Assembly: GCF_014836935.1 (NCBI RefSeq)
Contig: NZ_JACSPW010000002.1
Coordinates: 124,001-188,000 of the forward strand
Origin: Solibacillus merdavium
GTDB lineage: Bacteria; Bacillota; Bacilli; Bacillales_A; Planococcaceae
Reading direction: 5' to 3'
Length of the DNA: 64,000 bases
The notes beneath the pieces were generated by a model. That model was not told the origin of the DNA. It saw only the letters and a program-made list of their open reading frames with translations, and ran no database searches. Made by a program: the position numbers and the translations under genes. This document shows positions 52,610-59,271 of this stretch, one piece after another. Every line of letters begins with the position of its first letter. The first letter of the stretch is position 1.

Positions 52610-52767
52610 CCAACTATCCGAAAAAAACTCCGGATAGTTGGCCATTCGTCGTGCGTACCGTAAAGGTGCGCTATTTTTTATATTTCGGGCTTACGTACTA
52701 CCTTCATGAGCTATGAATTTCATAGAATCTTTTTAAATTGTTCAATACAAAAATTTCTCACAAAAAA

Positions 52768-52809
52768 ATAAAAAGCACTTGTTGTCTATAGTAGACAATC
52801 AAGTGCTTG
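52768..52809 (-). terminator. Terminator of the LXG/immunity operon
   Basis: Minus strand AAGCACTTGATTGTCTA pairs with TAGACAACAAGTGCTT, followed by TTTATTTTTTT. The same hairpin type occurs at 45553, inside the cassette array. Confidence 0.85.
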
Positions 52810-52877
52810 AGGTTAATTAAATAAGTGTGACTAACTTACTGGCATTCTATCAAGAGTTAGAATCTACCAAAAAGTAT

Positions 52878-53351
52878 CTATTCTGTTAACATATTTAGAA
52901 ATTCTTCAAAGCTATTACTTACAATATATGTTATAGGATTTAAATCTGAAGACTCTTCATGATTCCAAACGCATACAACAGGCTCTTCAACATTGTTACG
53001 ATAGTCTAAACAAACAAAGTCACCTGCAAATAAAACAGCTATTGGTAGCAGTTCAGTACCTACTAAATTTTCATCAAAAACAATTCTTTCGTCTAGTTGA
53101 GTTCTAACTACTCCTATATCGTAATACTCATCATCTCTTTCCCCGGTTACTTTTAAAATACATAAAAACCTATCAATCGCATAAACATGGCTATTACACT
53201 TAAAACTATCCTTTATAGGAGTACCACCATTATATTTTTTTATAAATTCTTTATACGTTTCTGGTAAATTTATTCTCCACTTACCTTCCTTTTCAGAAAG
53301 TAAAGTATCGTCCGGCAAGGGATAAATTATTGATCCATCCTTAAATTCCAT
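52878..53351 (-). CDS. SUKH (SMI1/KNR4) immunity protein of the nuclease LXG toxin
   Basis: 157 residues: LPDDTLLSEKEGKWRINLPE, TYKEFIKKYNGGTPIKDSF and a C-terminal PITYIVSNSFEEFLNML, the SMI1/KNR4 pattern, with AVLFAGDFVCLDYRN in the middle. GAGGAGG precedes the ATG. It starts 22 bases after the stop of the WHH nuclease toxin, and SUKH proteins are the common antidotes of WHH/HNH toxins, so the pairing is well supported. Confidence 0.85.
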   Translation of the reverse strand: MEFKDGSIIYPLPDDTLLSEKEGKWRINLPETYKEFIKKYNGGTPIKDSFKCNSHVYAIDRFLCILKVTGERDDEYYDIGVVRTQLDERIVFDENLVGTELLPIAVLFAGDFVCLDYRNNVEEPVVCVWNHEESSDLNPITYIVSNSFEEFLNMLTE

Positions 53352-53372
53352 TTCTATACCTCCTCAATATTA

Positions 53373-55064
53373 TTATCTTGGAGCGTCGGCCCACATACCT
53401 TTAGTCCTTCCACCATTATGAGGTGTAATATTATGAATACCAAAGGGGACTAGCTCCATTTTACCAGGAACCTCCGTATGATGCCACGTCATCCCTTTTC
53501 TTGTACCACCTATTTGTTCATCTAACCACTTAAACTGTTCTTTATCCGATAGCTTCCAAAATCTATCTGGTAGCTGAACAGTCTCTTCTACAACACCTGC
53601 ACTTGCAAAATCGGCAAATCCATACCTCATACCATCTGCTTTTGTAATCTTTATTTCAGGAATATGTGCTTTTGCTATAGCCATTTCTTTTATCTTTCTT
53701 TTTTGAGCAGAAGACAAGCTATCCCCACCCGGAATGGTATCATCCCAAGACCAAGGTTTATTTAAATCAACATGTTCTTTATATACTTTTGCATAGTCTT
53801 CAATGATTTCATCAAATTTCTTGTTACCATTTATAAAATCATCGATATTTCTTAAATTAGTTTCACTAACTCCCTTACCTTTATCCGCGCCCTTACCAAC
53901 AACCTCATCAACATTACTCTTCTTAACAACCTCACCCACGTTACTATCTACAATTTTATCAATCGCTTTCGGGATTTTCAAAACTTTTCCTATCGGGATG
54001 AAGGATGCTAACGCAATACCTTTATCAAGACCTGAAGCATTTTTATCAGCGAGCGTGTTCACATCGTCCAATATTAAGAAATCCAACAAACCTTTTCCGA
54101 CTTTTGTAGCACCACTTCCGACATCTCCTAGGAAATTAAGAAAACCATTCCCATCTTCTTTCACATTATCTACTGTTGTGGCTGTAGTGGAAAGCTCTTT
54201 TACGATTTCTTTTTCTTGTTGCTTCATAAATGATACAAAATTCGTTGAAACCATTGCACCGCTGAGACCGAAAGTACCTAAAGGCTGCTGACCATTTTGA
54301 TAAAGACCAGGGAGGGTATACGGATTCGCTCCTCCGATTCCTCCAGGATTAAATAGTGGATTCATATTAATCACTTGATCCAACGATTGCGTACGATAGG
54401 CCAGTGCAATCATTAACGGATTCTGGCTAGCGAATGACTGCCATTGTTCTGCCGGGAAGTTAACATCTGTTACCCCTTCTGTCATCATCGTTTCTATGTT
54501 GGTAATCCATGTTTTCATATGCATCAGGTCTGTTTGAATTGTCGTTAATGCATCTGTTTGGGATACGTCAAATTCAATGAGTTTTTCAACGGTTTCGTCC
54601 CGATGTCGTTTCGCGTCATGTACACCCAGATGGACTTCACTATCATCCAGTTTTGGCAAGCTCACGATATCTGACACTTGGTCCATTATATTATTGGCTT
54701 CGTCTGTTAGCTCTTCTGTCACTTGTTTGGCACGATTGAGGCCTTGCTCAATTTCGCCTTCCAATGCTGCTTGGCGAATAAAGCCTGATGAATCCGGTTC
54801 AAGCGATGAAAGGGCTGTTTTCATCTCTTGAAGAACAATAGTAAAGCTAATTTTAAAGGTATTGAAAAATGTGAGGAATGGCAAATGGCAACTCTCGTAA
54901 TATGCACGTAATGCTTCTCCACCTTGACCTTTTAGCGATTCTTCTAATTGTGTGAGACCTTGAACAGCACTTTCAATTTGTTTCATTTCACTTTCCAGGC
55001 GGGTTAACTGATTAACAGTTCTTTCAAGTCCTTGCTGAAACTCATTTACATCCAATACCTTCAA
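53373..55064 (-). CDS. LXG polymorphic toxin with WHH/HNH nuclease tip
   Basis: 563 residues. LXG domain (about 1-210; KVLDVNEFQQGLERTVNQL, then LEESLKGQGGEALRAYYES with the LxG element) directs export by type VIIb secretion. A middle core (210-395; TDVNFPAEQWQSFASQNP to VGEVVKKSNVDEVVGKG) is the segment repeated in the cassette array. The C-terminal tip (395-563) ends GMTWHHTEVPGKMELVPFGI and HNITPHNGGR, the WHH/HNH nuclease signature with His pair 528-529. Start TTG with weak GGTGA. Followed by its SUKH antidote; preceded by two DUF5085-like genes. Confidence 0.92.
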   Translation of the reverse strand: MKVLDVNEFQQGLERTVNQLTRLESEMKQIESAVQGLTQLEESLKGQGGEALRAYYESCHLPFLTFFNTFKISFTIVLQEMKTALSSLEPDSSGFIRQAALEGEIEQGLNRAKQVTEELTDEANNIMDQVSDIVSLPKLDDSEVHLGVHDAKRHRDETVEKLIEFDVSQTDALTTIQTDLMHMKTWITNIETMMTEGVTDVNFPAEQWQSFASQNPLMIALAYRTQSLDQVINMNPLFNPGGIGGANPYTLPGLYQNGQQPLGTFGLSGAMVSTNFVSFMKQQEKEIVKELSTTATTVDNVKEDGNGFLNFLGDVGSGATKVGKGLLDFLILDDVNTLADKNASGLDKGIALASFIPIGKVLKIPKAIDKIVDSNVGEVVKKSNVDEVVGKGADKGKGVSETNLRNIDDFINGNKKFDEIIEDYAKVYKEHVDLNKPWSWDDTIPGGDSLSSAQKRKIKEMAIAKAHIPEIKITKADGMRYGFADFASAGVVEETVQLPDRFWKLSDKEQFKWLDEQIGGTRKGMTWHHTEVPGKMELVPFGIHNITPHNGGRTKGMWADAPR

Positions 55065-55112
55065 TTTATCACCATCTTTTTAATAGTTCCATCTAAATTG
55101 ACCAACCATTAA

Positions 55113-55562
55113 TTACCTTACTCCTACACTCATTTCCGCATATACTGTACCGGAATGGCTGCGTTTGTACTCCACAAAGATTGGGCTACTTTGACTAAAA
55201 TTATTTTTTTGTAAGTGTTCCACTAGCTCCCAGTACTTCTCCTGAGACTGCGCATCAAATTCGTTCGTAATCCTTGTCATAAGCATACGATTTACTGAAA
55301 AATAGCTTCTAAAATTGACATCTTCAGCAGCTTTCATATCCGAAACATTGCTTTCCTCTATAGAACGGAATATTTCAGCTGTCATTACAGGAGCAGTAGG
55401 GTCACTAATAATAGAAAAGAACATCGTGTCTTGAATATGAAAACCATTGTTTGAGAGAATTTGATCAAAATTCGCAAAAGCCAGATCAATTTCTTCTGGC
55501 ACGAAGTTATAATATTTAGAAGCTACATTCCGGTAAGAAATTTGGTGATTTTCTACAATCAT
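55113..55562 (-). CDS. DUF5085-like LXG accessory protein 2
   Basis: 149 residues: IVENHQISYRNVASKYYNFV, a middle with SIISDPTAPVMTAEIFRSI and a C-terminal YKRSHSGTVYAEMSVGV. This looks like the DUF5085 family seen beside LXG toxins; role unknown, perhaps a targeting helper or antidote part. The ATG at 55562 overlaps the stop of the upstream gene (ATGA); GGAG is 9 bases away. It precedes the nuclease LXG gene. Confidence 0.6.
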   Translation of the reverse strand: MIVENHQISYRNVASKYYNFVPEEIDLAFANFDQILSNNGFHIQDTMFFSIISDPTAPVMTAEIFRSIEESNVSDMKAAEDVNFRSYFSVNRMLMTRITNEFDAQSQEKYWELVEHLQKNNFSQSSPIFVEYKRSHSGTVYAEMSVGVR

Positions 55563-56008
55563 TTCACTTCGCTCCATTCTTTTAACGGGACGTATAAATC
55601 AATTAAATATTCTCCGTAAACATTCAATAGTACGCAAATGAATGAATTCTCTACTGAGATATTCTCAGTTGCTGCATAACTTTTGATCTTCTGGATAGCT
55701 GTACTAAAATCTGCCTCTTCCTGTGCCTGTCGCATTAATAGCGCTTTTTTTATACTAAATTGGTGGATATATTCAAAATCTGTAATACCTTCTTCAAATT
55801 CCACGGCATCATTTATCGGTAAATAATATGTGAACAGGCCTTCATTATCTTTTTCTTCTTCATAGGAAAAAAATATAGGACCATTTTGATACACTTCATG
55901 ATTTAATGGGAAATCTTCTAAAATCTTAATCCCTTCTAGCCAATTTTCTTTTTTATCTCTTACTTGAAATGTAATTAAATGATCGAAATGTAAGCTGCGA
56001 ATATCCAT
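55559..56008 (-). CDS. DUF5085-like LXG accessory protein 1
   Basis: 149 residues, similar in length and layout to the next gene (GIKILEDFPLNHEVYQNGPI, FFSYEEEKDNEGLFTYYLPI, then FICVLLNVYGEYLIDLYVPL). GGAGG is 9 bases before the ATG. Coupled to its neighbour by a 4-base overlap, so the two may form a heteromer. No catalytic residues recognised. Confidence 0.55.
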   Translation of the reverse strand: MDIRSLHFDHLITFQVRDKKENWLEGIKILEDFPLNHEVYQNGPIFFSYEEEKDNEGLFTYYLPINDAVEFEEGITDFEYIHQFSIKKALLMRQAQEEADFSTAIQKIKSYAATENISVENSFICVLLNVYGEYLIDLYVPLKEWSEVK

Positions 56009-56021
56009 TAAATCCAGCCTC

Positions 56022-56807
56022 CTAATTATGTTTAACTTTTCTATTATTTTTAGCTACTCTTTCCGTGTACAGATAGCCACTTATATCAAAATTAAAGCTT
56101 TTAAAACGAATTTTACAATAAAGAATAACGAGCTGTTCGGGCAAGACAAAAATCAATGTGTAAAAAAGACCAAATGGTAAAAAAACAAACATTACTGTAT
56201 CAAAGAAATCAGAAGATCCCATTTTCATTACGTATTGGATAATAAAAACAAGACTAATACTGCCGATTATAGCAATAGGGATATAAGATTTCGTTTCAAA
56301 TTTTCCGCGCATTTCATCACTCTTAGATCCTTTGCGATAATAACCTTTCTGAAGGAGTATATAAAATCGAATAAATGTTGCGAGAAATAATAATACACCG
56401 ATTGTAAGTGTAATCCATGTTAAGTTTACTAGAGATCCAACTGTTGCATCATTACTTTCTCCTAGATAAAAAAGCGCAGATAGGTAGAAAAAAACGGTGA
56501 AATTTTGAGTGACTATAATAGATAAGAAGTACTGTACCTTCTCCGCTCTTTTAAAAACAGATGGTATCGCAAAAACAACGGATAATAAAATCAAAATTGC
56601 TGTCAACCACATATGGATTGTTTGAATACTTTCGAAATTTGGATAGATTGTGTACTTACCAGCAACATAATAAGTAAGATAAAATACCAATGCCTGTATG
56701 AACATACCTAATATAAACACAGTAGCTAATGAATTTGGGCTTTGTCTACCAGATTCCAGCGGTCCTCTTAATACAGCGAAATCTTCTTCTGATAGTTTTT
56801 TTAACAT
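56022..56807 (-). CDS. Polytopic membrane protein, probable immunity to the LXG toxin upstream
   Basis: 261 residues with about six membrane helices (TVFILGMFIQALVFYLTYYV, WLTAILILLSVVFAI, LSIIVTQNFTVFFYLSALFY, WITLTIGVLLFLATFI, SYIPIAIIGSISLVFII, MFVFLPFGLFYTLIFVL). No family named. It begins 19 bases after an LXG toxin whose tail is hydrophobic and glycine-rich; membrane antidotes are known for such pore-forming LXG toxins (TelE/TipE), so immunity is the likely role, by inference. Confidence 0.6.
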   Translation of the reverse strand: MLKKLSEEDFAVLRGPLESGRQSPNSLATVFILGMFIQALVFYLTYYVAGKYTIYPNFESIQTIHMWLTAILILLSVVFAIPSVFKRAEKVQYFLSIIVTQNFTVFFYLSALFYLGESNDATVGSLVNLTWITLTIGVLLFLATFIRFYILLQKGYYRKGSKSDEMRGKFETKSYIPIAIIGSISLVFIIQYVMKMGSSDFFDTVMFVFLPFGLFYTLIFVLPEQLVILYCKIRFKSFNFDISGYLYTERVAKNNRKVKHN

Positions 56808-56826
56808 GAGGTGAAGCCTCCTATTT

Positions 56827-58398
56827 TTAACGGAACCAGCCCTTTATTTTATCCATGGCCGATTCCCCTGTTTCTTTATCTTTTTTATTTAACAAACCAT
56901 TGATAAATATACCAGCTGTAACACCAATTGCAGTCCCAACACCGGGAATAGGAACAGCTGCAGTGAAAAATGCAACACTGGCAGCCTGAACCGCACCGCC
57001 GACTGCTGTATCTATCGCTGTATCTCTTATGGCACTCTTATGCAGGTCTCCGCCTGATAACCCGGCATCTTTCGCATTATGATAGTTAGCATAATAGTTG
57101 AATCCGGCCGTGATGGGCGCCAATCCTTTTGTAACTCCTTTTGCAAATCCATTCGTAAAGATACCTTTCACATCTACAATATCTTTAAATGATTTTCCAG
57201 CACCCGCCGCTGCTGCCTTCCCTACAGTTTTTGCCTTTTCAGTTATACTTGCTTTATCATTCCAGTACTTAAGGGAAGAGTGGTCCTTTAATGCGGCTTC
57301 TCCCACTTTTGACCAGCCCGATTGCCCCTTTTTTTGTGTGCCGAATTTTAAAATTGCACTGTTATTAGCTTGCTGCTGATGGTGTTGCGGCTTCCATGGT
57401 TTGTCCCCTTTTGGTAGTTTATAATTTAGCTCTCTTAACGCTCTTGCATCTGGAGTAACCCTCAAATAGTGAAGTGCCTCTTTACTAGCACGTAAACGGT
57501 AAGCAGGTCCACCAGTACGTGTATCACGTACTAACTCGATTTTCAAACCACCCTTTTTACCCGCCATAAACATTCCAAAGCTTTCAACTGCTCCATTTAA
57601 AGCCGTATTAAATCTCCTAAAATTACCTGTGTCTTCCTTATATCCCATAATTGTTTCATCAGCTGATGAGACATTACCGGTCTTTTCTCCCGGTGCCCCT
57701 TCTGTTACTCCATCTACTGGATTGGTTCTACTCGTTAACCCCGTGAGAAGCGCTGTCGTTGAAGCATACTGTGCCCAAAGCTCTTTAGGGAAATTCACAT
57801 CTGTTAAACCTTCCGCTATCATCGTTTCCAAATCTTTTATCCATGTATTCATTGCTAAAAAGTCACTCTCAACAGCTGTCAGAGCTGAGGTTTGGCTGCT
57901 GTCAAATGTATTTAGATCTTCTACTGTTGTATCGCGATGCTTTTTTGCCATTTGGATTTCATTATGAACTTCGGAATCATTTAATTGCGGAAGCGGTACA
58001 ATATCTGAAACGCTACCTATTATTGTATTTGTTTCATTTGTTAGGCTTTCTGTAATTTGTTTTGCATTGTTCAAACCTTGCTCCACATTATTTTCAAGGA
58101 ATGATTGTTGAATATATCCATTACGATCAGGTTCTAGGCTATCAAGTGCTGACTGCATTTGCGTAAGAATATCCTGGAAATTACCTTTAACTAAATAGAA
58201 AAATTGCAAAAAGGGCACATGACAGTCCTGATAATATGCTCGTATTGCACTGCCGCCTTGCCCCTTTAATGATTCCTCAAGCTGAATAAGCTCTTGAATG
58301 GATGTTTCAACTGTTTTCATTTCTGTCTCAAGTCTTGTTAGCATAGTTAGATTTCGTGAAATACCACTGTGGAAATTACTCGAATCTAGTATTTTCAT
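56827..58398 (-). CDS. LXG polymorphic toxin with glycine-rich membrane-active tail
   Basis: 523 residues. LXG domain at 1-210 (KILDSSNFHSGISRNLTMLT, LEESLKGQGGSAIRAYYQD), about 45% alike by eye to the second LXG protein. Middle part 230-400 is basic and unlike it. The C-terminus (about 420-500) is hydrophobic with small-residue spacing (DTAVGGAVQAASVAFFTAAV, PIPGVGTAIGVTAGIFINGL), suggesting a glycine-zipper pore-forming tip rather than a nuclease. ATG overlaps the stop of the small partner gene (TAATG). Followed by a membrane protein that may be its antidote. Confidence 0.85.
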   Translation of the reverse strand: MKILDSSNFHSGISRNLTMLTRLETEMKTVETSIQELIQLEESLKGQGGSAIRAYYQDCHVPFLQFFYLVKGNFQDILTQMQSALDSLEPDRNGYIQQSFLENNVEQGLNNAKQITESLTNETNTIIGSVSDIVPLPQLNDSEVHNEIQMAKKHRDTTVEDLNTFDSSQTSALTAVESDFLAMNTWIKDLETMIAEGLTDVNFPKELWAQYASTTALLTGLTSRTNPVDGVTEGAPGEKTGNVSSADETIMGYKEDTGNFRRFNTALNGAVESFGMFMAGKKGGLKIELVRDTRTGGPAYRLRASKEALHYLRVTPDARALRELNYKLPKGDKPWKPQHHQQQANNSAILKFGTQKKGQSGWSKVGEAALKDHSSLKYWNDKASITEKAKTVGKAAAAGAGKSFKDIVDVKGIFTNGFAKGVTKGLAPITAGFNYYANYHNAKDAGLSGGDLHKSAIRDTAIDTAVGGAVQAASVAFFTAAVPIPGVGTAIGVTAGIFINGLLNKKDKETGESAMDKIKGWFR

Positions 58399-58700
58399 TA
58401 ATCTATTAGCCTCCTCGGACCAGAAACGGTGCCATTAATATTCGTCGAAATACGTTGATCCTGCTCCTTCATATATTGAACAGAATTTCTTGTAGTCTGA
58501 ATATTATTTTGCAGCACCGCTTGGTAACTTGTTAAGATTTGCTCTAATTGTATAGAGAGCTCGTTTAACTTTGTTACTACATCTAATGTATTTCCTTCAA
58601 TCGGAAGTTCTGCAGTAGGCTTAAGTGATGAAGCTGCATTTTCAATCACAGATAGCTGTTCTTCTACATCCGCATAGACGATTTTCACTTCATTTGACAA
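58398..58700 (-). CDS. Small helical LXG partner (DUF5344/Lap-like)
   Basis: 100 residues, two amphipathic helices (VEEQLSVIENAASSLKPTAE; TKLNELSIQLEQILTSYQAV), WXG100-like in size. Such proteins (YwqI type, Lap) bind the LXG domain and form the secretion-competent targeting complex. TTG start with AAAGGAG upstream. Its stop overlaps the start of the LXG gene by one base, so the two are made together. Confidence 0.8.
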   Translation of the reverse strand: MSNEVKIVYADVEEQLSVIENAASSLKPTAELPIEGNTLDVVTKLNELSIQLEQILTSYQAVLQNNIQTTRNSVQYMKEQDQRISTNINGTVSGPRRLID

Positions 58701-58749
58701 ATGTACTCTCTCCTTTCTAATGGAATCTAGACATTACTCCTACCATTTC

Positions 58750-59271
58750 TTATTTTTTCTCACTTTGCACCATTTTAGGTACAAGCCAAATTAGCACAAC
58801 TAAAATACTTACTATTAATATACCAATATAAATAATTCGTAAATTTTTACTTTTACTTTGGTTAATGGGCGTTGCATTTGAAACTTGTTCTTTAGCAGCA
58901 TTTAATTCGCTTGAGAATAATTGATATTTTGTTGATTCATAAGCAATTGTTTTACGGTTTTCAAAGTTATTAATAAAGAGTTCTTCCTTTATTTTTTCAT
59001 TGGAGTTATTATCCTTTGGCAGGAAATCCAGTTTTTTCTGCTCTTCTCGAATATTTTTGCGAATCTCTAGTAAAGCCTCATTATGAAGGTATTCCTTATT
59101 ATGTTTAAACTCTTTTTCTTTATATTCGTTTGGATTCAATTTATACAGGTCGGTAGATGCATAGCCAGTCATTCCAACTTTTAAATCCAACGGGAAGCTG
59201 GTTTCAAATATGAATCCAGCTCCCCAAATTAGAAATAAACTAAAGAAACCAACTACTATCTTACATTTCAT
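58750..59271 (-). CDS. essA: Type VII secretion protein EssA
   Basis: 173 residues: N-terminal hydrophobic segment (IVVGFFSLFLIWGAGFIF), charged extracytoplasmic middle, and a C-terminal membrane helix (LRIIYIGILIVSILVVLIWLV) before a short basic tail, the EssA topology. ATG at 59271 with GAGG nine bases upstream; upstream in-frame ATGs at 59295 and 59286 lie in the end of esaA without a site. Overlaps esaA by 11 bases. A membrane component of the secretion machine. Confidence 0.78.
   Translation of the reverse strand: MKCKIVVGFFSLFLIWGAGFIFETSFPLDLKVGMTGYASTDLYKLNPNEYKEKEFKHNKEYLHNEALLEIRKNIREEQKKLDFLPKDNNSNEKIKEELFINNFENRKTIAYESTKYQLFSSELNAAKEQVSNATPINQSKSKNLRIIYIGILIVSILVVLIWLVPKMVQSEKK

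Larger units (their letters stand above)
48728..52694 (+). mobile_element. IS66-family element interrupted by an IS110-family element
   Basis: Ends GTAAGCCCGTAAT (48728) and, inverted, GTAAGCCCGAAAT (52694) followed on both sides by a similar ATAxCGCA stretch. It carries tnpB and tnpC intact and only the C-terminal half of tnpA. The left part is displaced by the IS110-type element. The 8-base flanks (GAAAGACA, GTACTACC) do not match, so either one end was rearranged or the target was later altered. Confidence 0.75.
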
